A stretch of DNA of 64,000 nt. Source: Sanderia malayensis. Its lineage: Eukaryota; Cnidaria; Scyphozoa; Semaeostomeae; Pelagiidae. A model generated the notes under the pieces. It was not told the origin of the DNA, made no database searches, and saw only the letters and a program-made list of their open reading frames with translations. The stretch is taken from positions 1,302,001 to 1,366,000 of the forward strand of contig RQOL01000861.1 in the NCBI GenBank assembly GCA_013076295.1, in the 5' to 3' direction. This document shows, piece by piece, positions 55,351 to 64,000 of the stretch (position 1 is its first letter; each line of letters begins with the position of its first letter). Position numbers and translations under genes: made by a program.

Positions 55351-57084
55351 GGAGGTTTCACTATATTTAATTTCTTCGCAACTCAGGATTTATTCTACAC
55401 GGTCTCATATATCTTTTTACAGGTACCCAAAAAACTACACCAGAACCCGATTCTGCTAATTGCATGGATGTATACGCGGTTATTTGAAAGGGGACCAAAC
55501 CAAGGTAAGAAGCCCAGTGAGTCACAGTTGATGCCTGTCAGAAATTGCATAACAACATAATGTATCCTATATGTTTTTACCTATGTATACAGTATGAATT
55601 TATTTGCACCCGCCTACTAAATGCATACTGGATGCCGACTAATTAAATTCTCGGTCAAAATTTAAGTTGATTTAAGTTGTTGAAATAAGCTTGCAGAATC
55701 AAAGTCTCCATGGTATTTACATATGCAATCTAAAAGAACTATGCAGAAACAATCGATTCAATTAGCTATGAAATGTTTACCTGCTCAAAGGTTGATAAAA
55801 CCTTATTAAATATCGTAGCTGTTCCATGCAGAAATTTCTGAATATATGAACTGTCTATTCGAGAGAGAAGATAACTCGTACAGAATATGACAATATGGTT
55901 GGATTAATTTTTTTGAAATTTCTTTCTGCAAAAATTGATTTACCTCCCCAATCAATAACCATTTAAATCATAAGAATAGCAAAACAAAAGTAAATAAATA
56001 AAATGTCTCATCGCAACATCACAACTTTCTTTTGGGGCCACTTTTTTGCATTTTGGTCCTTCCTTTGAATGTTGTACAAAGCTAGATGTCATAAGATTGA
56101 TTGATATAAGTCTCGTTCTCGTTGACTGGAATTAGAAATAACAAGCTCAACTTTCTGCCTTCAACCTCGATTTAATTTTTCACCTGTCATGGTTTGCCGT
56201 GTTTTCAAGCGATAAGCCCCGTTTTCAAGTTCACTTTATTTTTATTGGAATCTTTTGTGTAACTGAATGTGGGAAGGGATCATGATTATAATCACAATTA
56301 TCGCAATTAAAATGATAAGAATCAATTGCATACCTATCTTTAAGATATTTTTGGAGTGATCAATGCCACACGCAAATAAAAATTATTTATAAGCAAATGC
56401 ATTGCAGCAGCATGCCTCTTTTTGCGTACATAATTGTTAGAATACAATTACTTTGCCAGATGATCATTTGTTGGACAACCCAAGCTTACTTAATTTTTAA
56501 GACCAAAATTACAGTGTGTAATTCTGATGAAGCATTGCATTGCACCTCTATCAACGCACATTTCCAGCAACGTAAAACTTTACAATTGCTCCTGAGATAG
56601 CCTTTAAAGTTTCAGTAATTTCATGGCTTTTGATAATCAGGGCCAAGTGTGTAAGGCTCGTGCAAAGCATTTCCACTGTTTGCAGCAGTCAACAGATAAG
56701 AACATTCGAACATTTGTGGTATAGGCAATTGATTAAGCATATTTCATTGATAATTTACAATGATGAAAGAATTATACTATAAATATTATGGTCATTGATT
56801 ATAGGTTGGAATTAGTTATAAATAAAGATTATACAATGAACAAAAAATATCAAATATTAAATAACATGCATAAATTGAAATTTAAATATCATCCACCTCA
56901 AAATGGTGTAGCATTAAAACTAATTAAATAAATTGCGCATGTACAAGTTGAAGCCAAAAAAATTGAAAGCTTCACTATATCCTCAACCTTTGGTCAACAA
57001 AGTCAAGTCTGTGTTTATGAAAAGCTCTGCATAACAGCAAGCAAGCAAACAGGTCTGCACCGAAAAGAAGAACTAAACCATGAA

Positions 57085-57375
57085 TTATTTTCCTTCTCTG
57101 CCAACGAGAGTTGTGAAACCAGAATACATGTAGGCATTTTTGTGGTTTCTTAGCACACGGATATAATCAAGTGATTTCTTATGTTTCTCAGATGTTATAT
57201 TCAGGTTGGAGTAGATTATTTGCAAGCCAGAATTTCTGGAATCTTCCACGATTGCTTTGGCATGGGCTGAAGCCTGTGCATTTATCAATTGTGACTTTGC
57301 TGTGGCATTCTGGGATACTTCAAGTGCAGTATTTTGGATCACAAATTTCTCTTGCTCTGTCTTCTTGCGTATAAT
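57085..57375 (-). CDS. SPFH-like A exon 3: coiled coil and C-terminus
   Basis: Acceptor GATTTCAG, then IIRKKTEQEKFVIQNTALEV, an Ala/Gln-rich helix AQASAHAKAIVED, LDYIRVLRNHKNAYMYSGF and TAA at 57085. Continues the heptad pattern of exon 2 without a break. Confidence 0.8.
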   Translation of the reverse strand: MIRKKTEQEKFVIQNTALEVSQNATAKSQLINAQASAHAKAIVEDSRNSGLQIIYSNLNITSEKHKKSLDYIRVLRNHKNAYMYSGFTTLVGREGK

Positions 57376-59096
57376 CTGAAATCATAACAAGAACACAAAA
57401 CTCACTTGGATGTCAACGGTAAAAGGAAATCGCATTACCGTAAGTCCTCGATTAAACCCCTCTGGAATACCCCCTCTCTTTGAATAAGTCCCCACCCTAA
57501 AAAATGTTTTGCAAAATAAGCCCAGGGGGCTTAATCGACGAATTACGGTATTGCAAATACCTACTGCGCAAACCAAGGGGAGGCATATACTTTATACCTG
57601 CACAATTGGCAACATGATTTATTAAGATGAGTTCCTTGACAAGTACAAACCTTTTCTTCTTGCTTGAACTTCTCTGTGTCTTGCTTTTCCTGCTCAATGA
57701 CATTTTGGAGAAACTTCTTTTTCTCTTCAGACGATATATCAACAGCTTGCAACTGAAAATACTTGAGGGATGCATACAACCCTTTGTCTTTCTTGGTACA
57801 CGTGCTGTATGGTTGGCAACCAGGGTAACATGTGAATAACTGGCAATTTTTAGGGCAGCATGTACCCCCAAGTGCAACTCTTGCTGCTTCAAACAGAGTT
57901 TTAGATACATTACTGCGTGTCAATCTAAACTGGTTAACACTGAACTGAGTGGCAGCATTTTTAATCGCTTCTTGTGCAGTGGTACGAAGCACTGGTGCAT
58001 AGTCAAGATCGTACGAATCATGCAGCGACTGCAGCTCATCTGGAAGCAAGACATATTGCAACGAACAAGTCATTGATACTTCCAGTTTGTCCTTGTTGAA
58101 AATACTTATCTTGTTGAATGCTTCCAAGTGGACAGATAGTTTGAACTTCTTGAACTTATAATCAACTCCAATGTAATGCCTGCCACCATAATAAACCTTA
58201 CTTCTGTCAACTGTTCCAGTTGATCTTCTCTGCTTGAACCCCATCTAAAAAAATCAGTTTTGCGTTCATTTGATATAGCTTTTCCATCTCTGGTGTGGTG
58301 TGAATAGTGTAGCAGATGTGCGGGATAAAGTTTCCACTTAACTAATTGACTCAAATCACATAAAAAGCACACGCTTTTTTATAAGAAAATAAAGCTTGGG
58401 TTTAGTGCATAATGTTTTACTTAATTTGGCACTAAAAGCTTCATATTGCCGAAGACTTCTTCAAAAAGAAAAGCGAAAAACAGCAGAAAACAAAAATACC
58501 GTAAATCCTCGAATAAGCCCCCACTTTCGAATAAGCCCTCCCCTCAAATAAGCCCCCATCCTGTTCCTGATAATCATTTGCAAGGATATTGAGCCCAAGT
58601 TTCCAGAAATTGAAGTTGTTTAGTGAATGTATTGCAAATAGCAGCAAGTTATAAACCAATAATATTATTGATTGGTTGCATGGTATAGCTTTTATTTTGC
58701 TTAATATTGAACAATAAATCAGGCTAAAATTTCGTTTTTGCTAATAAGCCCCCGGCCCCGGTGGGCTTATTCGAGGATTTATGGTAATGTATTTTGTTGT
58801 TAGAAAGTTGTTGTGATGTAAGGGTAACTTACTTCGTAGTATTCCAAATCTGAAAAAGACATTGGAATAAGTATAACCATAAGTAGTGCACCGATGCAAA
58901 AACAAACCAGCAGCAAACATAATAGGCCGCCTTTACTAGCCCCTTCATTCGCCATATTGCTACTTTCAGGAACTGCCGGTCTTCTTGTAACAACTTGTGG
59001 TCCTTGCTGCACTGCTGCTCTCCACTCACTACTTTCAGTGGCTCTTGCTTCAGGATTATGGTTTAATGATCGAATCGTTCCCAGTTCCAAGGACAT
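57085..59096 (-). CDS. single-pass membrane SPFH/prohibitin-like protein, 382 residues (paralogue A)
   Basis: Three phase-0 exons: 59096-58833, 58244-57651 and 57375-57085. A Pro/Ser-rich cytosolic leader (1-55) precedes a membrane span (57-78, LLCLLLVCFCIGALLMVILI). Next come a conserved FSDLEYYE-MGFKQRRSTGTVD stretch and an SPFH-like beta/alpha core (about 125-260, from FNKDKLEVSMTCSLQYVL to YASLKYFQLQAVDIS). A charged coiled coil (about 260-330) and a YIRVLRNH-type end follow, the layout of prohibitin/stomatin-family proteins. A six-cysteine insertion CC-x3-C-x4-C-x3-C-x5-C lies at 217-237. The family occurs as uncharacterised proteins in diverse eukaryotes; function is unknown. The internal Met48 (58955) has a stronger start context and is conserved in paralogue C, so it may be the true start. 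Confidence 0.8.
57435..57551. mobile_element. short palindromic MITE in intron 2 of SPFH-like A
   Basis: Ends TTACCGTAAGTCCTCGATTA and, inverted, ATACCGTAATTCGTCGATTA bound 117 bp with CCCCTCT-rich interior. An internally deleted family member. Confidence 0.75.
57651..58244 (-). CDS. SPFH-like A exon 2: SPFH core and cysteine insertion
   Basis: 198 codons in phase 0, CTTTTTTTAG-type acceptor and GTTTGT donor. Starts MGFKQRRSTGTVDRSKVYYG (internal Met) and ends QDTEKFKQEEK inside the coiled coil. Confidence 0.82.
58496..58786. mobile_element. palindromic MITE in intron 1 of SPFH-like A
   Basis: Full-length 291-bp copy of the ACCGTAAATCCTCGAATAAG family. Right end GGCTTATTCGAGGATTTATG then GTA. 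Interior nearly identical to the 55.1-kb copy. Confidence 0.85.
58833..59096 (-). CDS. SPFH-like A exon 1: leader and membrane span
   Basis: 88 codons to a GTAAGT donor directly after FSDLEYYE. An in-frame TTG upstream is not a credible start. MSLELG (59096) and MANEGASK (58955) are the two candidates. Confidence 0.75.
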
Positions 59097-60444
59097 TTGA
59101 TGGGTTAGTAAGCGTAGCTGATGCGTCAATCTTTATCTTAAAAACACGATTGCTGATCAGGATGATTCGTCTGCTGCGAGCACAACAAACAGCACAGCTT
59201 CCTTGTCTCTGTTCTCTCTCAGAATGAAAAAATTGCAACGACGACACGCAGCACACATCACGTGGGACTATTTTGTATTTGTACGACAAGAAGTTGTTGT
59301 CAAAGTAAAACCCAAACAAACAAGGTATATACCGGAAAAAGAGGACCCAGGACCCTGTGCGAGGACCAAGAACTTAGAACCCAGGACTTAGGACCCAGGA
59401 CAAGTGAATTTGTTGACAAATGCATTTGTTTTCATTAGTTATTTTGTGTTATTGAGTTGTGTTTTCATTAGTTTTTTCAATCCATCAATTCAGGGGATCT
59501 GAATTCAATGCTGCACATTTATTTGAAAGGCCACTTCCAAAGTATCCACATTTAAAAGCGCCAAACGGACAAGATGGCCTCGTCTTTTCCTGATTCCTGT
59601 GTTCTGGGTCCTTTGTCCAGGGTTCTGGGTCCTCGCACAGGGTCCTGGGTCTTTAGTGAACAAAACAAGCTTATCAAACCGCAAGCAGAGCGCAACCTAT
59701 TAGGCCCGTCGAAATAAGAGGGGGCTGGGAGTTTCATACTTCCTTAGCAATTTCCTTTTTTACACATTATAGTCAGAAAACCAAATATATTGCCTTTGCA
59801 TTGCATGATAACTTTTCTGTGACATTTTCAGCATTGTAAGTGTTTCAAGTTTCTCAGGTTTCAAAAGTCCAGTATGGATTTACTTATAAAAACTTTTGCC
59901 TGGAACTTGTTCAAAAAATGTATGCACTGTATTTGTATCTATCTTCTATTTCTGTAGGTCTCAATATAGTTTGCGAAGGATAAGCAATTTCACACCCACC
60001 CTTTCCTGATAAACATGAGGGAAGGGAATTGTCTCTGACTCGAACAAACGTAATACAACATGTCATCACATGAACATGAATGAAAATAAAATTTGAAGAA
60101 AGAAAATGAACGATTTTAATCCCAGGAAGCGAGTGAGAAACAGACAGCAGAATATAACCAGGAAGACAAACTCTCTCAAGCGTGAAGAAGGTTGTAAAGA
60201 ATCGTTGTTTTAATTACGTCACAGCTGACGCAAGATATTGTTCTGTGCAATTTTACGCGGAACTAATCAGCAAATGATTGTTTCATGACACAGAATTTTA
60301 CGGAGCCTGATGTCAAACGAAATTCATACAGATCAAAACGATAGATACTAGGACTCAGGAGGGTTGTAAAATCTTTACATCGGCTGTGAGAAACAGATAT
60401 AAGATAAATTTAAAAAGCTGGTTCGTCAACTTCTGACTCAGGTC
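59097..60444. other. shared upstream region of divergent SPFH-like A and B
   Basis: This 1.35-kb region contains an inverted repeat built of GGACCCAGGA motifs (59339-59661). Any bidirectional promoter would lie here. No gene is seen. Confidence 0.5.
59339..59661. repeat. inverted repeat of GGACCCAGGACC motifs
   Basis: The left arm GACCCAGGACCCTGTGCGAG then GACC (59339-59402) is inverse to the right arm GGTCCTCGCACAGGGTCCTG then GGTC (59595-59661). Arms are about 60 bp, spacer about 190 bp. Each arm is itself a run of degenerate GGACCCAGGAC units. It could extrude as a hairpin or be a small fold-back element. Confidence 0.75.
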
Positions 60445-62144
60445 ATGGACTTCTCTGGAAATAATATTTTGGAGACAGAGGAAAAGAACGATGCGAAAAG
60501 CCCATGTTTGAAATGGGTTGATAATCACAGATGCATTGTTATTGTTGTTCTTTTAAGCATCATCTGTGCCCTAATAATGGTATTGGTAATACCTAATTTT
60601 ATCAAATATGAGGTTTGTATGTTCTGTAATTATATTTTGGTATTTTTCTCGGCCAGCTGCTCTCTAAAAAGAAATTCCACTCTTTTTTAACTTTTGTTTA
60701 GGAATTGCATGGTTTTGTTTTGTTAAAGTGAAAAAATTCAAAAATCACTTTGTTTTTTTTCTTGTTTCTTTTTTAATTTCTCATCCGAGGCTGAGCATGT
60801 TCTTAACTTGTTCTTATTTCTTTGGGAAATGGAGCCTCAGTGTTCTTATAAAGTGTGTTCTTATTTAAAAAAAGAGTGTAGTCTTTTTTCCCGTGCGTCA
60901 CACGGGCCTGCTTCAATCACTCAAAATTTCAAGAAGACATCAATACAATGACGTCGGTCATATTCCGCATTGTTTGCAATGACTAAATCCCAGACCCGGA
61001 CCCCAAATATAAAGAACATTTAAATTTGTAAACTTTCAAGTTCTTCTTTTCTATTGTTGAAAGAAATACATAGCAAATATAGAAACATGCATGCAACCAA
61101 GGTTGTGCAAATTACTTTGAATGTGCTAAAAAGTAATCAATTGATAATAACATGACAAGGAATAGAAGAGTTGCATTTTAAAACACCGGGTTTGAAAGGA
61201 ACTACTAATACAAACACTATAATTAAGGCAAAAGCCAATTTTTGATGAATAACTGAGATATTTGTTTTATTTACAGTCAACGAAAAGCACAGCGGTGAAA
61301 ACAAACGAAACAAATTCTAATGCTCCCACTTTGCGATTTCAAAAGGTAATCAACAATGTTCTTCTTGTTTGTATAGGGGTGTAGCAGAGTACCAAAACGT
61401 CAGAGGGGAGCACCACAATAGAAAGGGTGTGAGGCTCTCAAGAAAGGACGTTTTTATCCACGAAACCGAGCATTCTTCATGATCAGCAGAAATGGCATAA
61501 ACCCTGGGGCATCTGGTCCCCACGCTTGTTGTTTTTCTATTAATTCAATAAAAATATCCCATATGTACGACAGGTTTTTCTTAATAAATTATCTGCTTAC
61601 TATGTTCAATCACATCATAACATTTGTGCTGTTAATTATGTTAATTTATACACAGAGCCCATTGCTCGCCACAATGCCGACCCTCTTACCCATGGGCCAA
61701 CGACCAATTCTGGAAAGATTTTCAAGCAAAATTTTCAACAAGGAGAAAATTGAGGTGAAATTAACATACACGCTGAAATACGTGGCGTTTTCAAGTGGAT
61801 CGAAATACTTGAATGACACCTATGGTCTGGGGAATCTCCCTCTAATTAGAAGAGCCGCAATAGATAATGCTGTGAAAATTGCAGCAATTCAGTTTTCAGT
61901 TAATGATTATTTATATCAGAAGCAAAATGTCAGTGCGGCATTGCTGAAGGCAGCGAGGAGGAGCCTATCTGGAGAATGCTGTTTTAGCGATTGCAAACAC
62001 ATGCAATGCTTTGCTGGGTGTAAGCCCTATCACACATGCGCAGATAAAGATAAAGGAATGTTTGCTTACGTGAACTATTTCAAATTGGAGAAAGATTTCT
62101 TTCCTACCTGGTTGCTGCAAATTTGGAATGTCACAAGCTTCTGA
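60445..62144 (+). pseudogene. SPFH/prohibitin-like paralogue B, apparently decaying
   Basis: Exons 60445-60612 (56 codons: leader, span IVIVVLLSIICALIMVLVIP, KYE then GTTTGT donor), 61277-61345 (23 codons) and 61656-62144 (163 codons with stop) join in phase 0 to 241 residues. The core FNKEKIEVKLTYTLKYVAF through MFAYVNYFKLE and the six-cysteine motif, with spacing identical to A, are kept. The MGFKQRRSTGTVD-type segment is missing; a trace (STTIERV, then a stop) may survive near 61405. After KLE the frame diverges: DAEKKF, matching A's SEEKKKF, appears in another frame just past the stop at 62144, and no coiled-coil exon follows. A frameshifted relic is likely, though a short functional isoform is possible. 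Confidence 0.6.
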
Positions 62145-63715
62145 TGCGGAGAAAAAGTTTTCTTTCACTGTAGCAATCAATTTTTAGACAGTTGCATCTA
62201 TATTTTTTATAAGAAACTATGCAAAATCGTCGTACCAGAGTTTCTTAGCTTTCACCCTGTTTGTAGTACGAAGAATTTCTTAGCAAATTTCTTAACACCC
62301 AAACCCAATTTTCTATAATTCATCGTCCTTTTCATTATCTTTTATCACTGCCAAACATAAATGGGATAGAGAAGCAACTAGGTAGATACCTATGGGTACA
62401 AATTGGCCCTGTACAGTGGCCGTGTATAATTGACTGGACACGAGGCTTCTTTGTTCTTCCCTCCTCAACCAAGTGACCGCAAGGATTCCCCTGAATGATT
62501 CCTGGAATCAAAAGTGGGTGTATACGATACGACTTGCGCATTAATATTTTAACTTATTTATATTTTTACTGTAGAAGTAATGTTTAATTATTTAGTAGGT
62601 ATCTTGCTCATGTTTAATTTGATGAAAGGGATGCATATTGCTATTCTTCATTTGTCTCGTGACATTCGCATTATTTTCTGCAAGAAAACAAAAATCAAAA
62701 CTGTTGTAACAAAGAAAATTACGACATTAGCGCCCCGGGCGCTTAGTTAAAAATCAATATTTTGAACGGGCGCGCTAATCGGCAGGGGAGGTTAATTCAG
62801 CCGGAGCGCTTGCTAAATTTTGCTCACATCATGTAAGTGAGAAAATTTATTTCCAGCTTGTTCCAGTTCTGATGGGGGCCCTGGTTGGTCATATTCCCAT
62901 TGAACTTTCTCCTCTCATAGGTTATTATGAATAACAAAGAAGAAATCTTTGTTTAAGCTGTGGGTTGCTGGACCGAGAATACGCGAAGTTGGACTTGTCG
63001 CTAATAAAAAGAAATATTCTCACTTTGAGTTCGCTTATACGGAGGCCAGCCACGATCATTAAACGACCAGCCCAGTTTGCTTAGAGGGCGCCTATTCAAG
63101 CAGGGGGTGCTTATTACAAAAGATTGCTTTTCTTCTGTGGCGCTTATTTGGCAAGGGGCGCTAATTCTTTCATTTACTGTACGTCAGGTACAATGATTTC
63201 TTTGACCTTCTGCTATTCTCTTCTGGTAGGAAGCCCTGCTGTAGACTACCGGTAAATAACCTGCAAACTAAGCTGTGCTTTAATCAATTTGAAATTAAAA
63301 TGCCCTAAAGTTGTGCGTGTATGCGGAGTGCCATATATAAGTTACTGCGCAGGAGAATGCATGACGTAATACTACTGACAGTGTATTTAGTTGGGCTTGG
63401 GATTTGGGTTAGGGTTACGCGTTTCTGGACCTGGATAAAAGTTGACAAGCCGTAGATAAGCCAACTAAATTCCCAAGTTGCTTGCCCAATGTTTCTGAAA
63501 GGGAATTCGGCTGCGGAGACGCTTCTCTAGGCAGCAGCAACATAGTCTATTGTCATAGAAATACAATGATGTCGTCCAATGTCCAATATCCGGTTCCTTC
63601 CGTGAATAATGTGACTGCCCACCCAGCCACACCCTATTCTATTCTTTTTTGCAGCAGTTGCACTTTTTGTTCAGCGTCAGCTCAGCCCCACCACAAGTTG
63701 TTTTGGTACCATAAC
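62145..63715. other. intergenic region between SPFH-like B and C
   Basis: The region holds repeat fragments GCGCCCCGGGCGCTTAG (about 62730-62815) and GGGCGCCTATTCAAG / GGCGCTTATTTGGC (about 63086-63170), the C-terminal relic of B just after 62144, and a lone satellite copy (63340-63412). Confidence 0.5.
63340..63412 (+). repeat. lone diverged copy of the TTAGGG/CRE satellite unit
   Basis: TTACTGCGCAGGAGAATGCA, TGACGTAATA (63362) and GGGTTAGGGTTACGCG appear in the same order and orientation as in the 41-kb array, with a changed spacer between the last two blocks. It lies about 300 bp upstream of paralogue C. Confidence 0.75.
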
Positions 63716-63970
63716 ATGTCAGAAGAAGAGAAAGACCGGCAAGAAGCAGAAACCCATTCACTCAGAGGAGAAGAACGTGAAACTGAATCCTGCGAGGTAT
63801 CTGTTCAACAGGCCACATTTCAAATTGACGAGCCGGACAGAGGAAGAAGCATGGCTGATAACAGTAGTGGTGGATGTATATTGACAATAGTTCTCGTCAT
63901 TGCAACTATCGGCGCCTTGCTCGTTGTGATTTTAGTTCCCCTCAGCTTCAGTGACCTGGAATACTACGAG
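63716..63970 (+). CDS. SPFH/prohibitin-like paralogue C, first exon (gene continues past right edge)
   Basis: 85 codons: an acidic Glu-rich leader (MSEEEKDRQEAETHSLRGEE onward), MADNSSGG at residue 46, span LTIVLVIATIGALLVVILVP, and FSDLEYYE, ending at a GTTTGT donor in the same place and phase as A and B. The in-frame TTG far upstream is not a start. MADNSSGG (63851) has A at -3 and G at +4 and lines up with MANEGASK of A, so it may be the real start. Downstream exons lie outside the window. Confidence 0.78.
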
Positions 63971-64000
63971 GTTTGTTCAGTCTAGATCTAATTACATTGA

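Larger units (their letters stand above)
49355..57084. other. gene-poor intergenic region
   Basis: No gene was supported over 7.7 kb. It contains a TATG microsatellite, a fold-back repeat (53588-53973), a GC-rich patch near 54.38-54.53 kb, MITE copies at 54.7 and 55.1 kb, and a lone MITE end at about 52346 (ATACCGTAAATCCTCGAATT). Confidence 0.5.

Noticed and set aside
58800..59129. Start of SPFH-like A at 59129
   Set aside because: The codon there is TTG, not ATG; the first ATG in frame is at 59096.
1..64000. CRISPR array or prokaryotic operon
   Set aside because: The direct repeats seen are mini- and microsatellites without unique spacers, and genes have spliceosomal introns throughout.

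Overview
This is eukaryotic, intron-rich, AT-rich DNA from an invertebrate animal, most likely an anthozoan cnidarian (sea anemone, coral or relative). That assignment is an inference. It rests on animal-specific gene families (Trio/Kalirin, stonin, a leucine-rich-repeat glycoprotein-hormone-type receptor), a single-exon class A GPCR, and many small hAT and MITE repeats. No bacterial operon, rRNA gene or intact tRNA gene was recognised.

Layout. (1) 1-28.4 kb, minus strand: the 5' part of a Trio/Kalirin-type Rho guanine-exchange factor. Ten coding exons were resolved with splice sites and mutually compatible phases, giving the N-terminus, most of a CRAL-TRIO (Sec14) lipid-binding domain and the first spectrin repeats. 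The gene runs off the left edge, so the GEF domains lie outside. One short exon in the middle of CRAL-TRIO was not found. The introns hold a fold-back DNA transposon with two convergent ORFs (4.19-5.65 kb), several MITEs, micro- and minisatellites, a candidate in-frame microexon and a candidate alternative first exon. (2) 28.4-33.1 kb: intergenic space between divergent Trio and stonin, with a hAT element (perfect 8-bp target duplication) and a decayed Tigger/pogo-like transposon. (3) 33.1-35.8 kb, plus: an intact stonin (endocytic AP-2/synaptotagmin adaptor) in one exon, with two WVxF motifs. (4) 37.9-38.9 kb, minus: a single-exon rhodopsin-like GPCR. (5) 40.1-41.7 kb: a ~121-126-bp satellite carrying TTAGGG motifs and one TGACGTAA (CREB/ATF-type) site per unit, split by a second hAT element and ending ~80 bp before the next gene. 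(6) 41.75-42.68 kb, plus: an intronless gene for a probable mitochondrial protein. (7) 43.36-49.35 kb, minus: a complete nine-exon LGR (FSHR/TSHR/LHR-like), all introns in the same phase, 875 residues. (8) 49.4-57 kb: gene-poor. (9) 57.1 kb to the right end: three paralogues of a single-pass membrane SPFH/prohibitin-like family with a conserved six-cysteine insertion. One is minus and intact, one is plus and apparently decaying, and one is plus and cut by the window edge.

The neighbours do not form a pathway. Trio and stonin both act in actin/membrane dynamics at synapses in bilaterians, but their adjacency may be chance. The features most worth following up are the SPFH-like cluster, the CRE-bearing telomere-motif satellite (with a lone same-orientation copy upstream of the third SPFH-like gene) and the ORF-bearing fold-back element.
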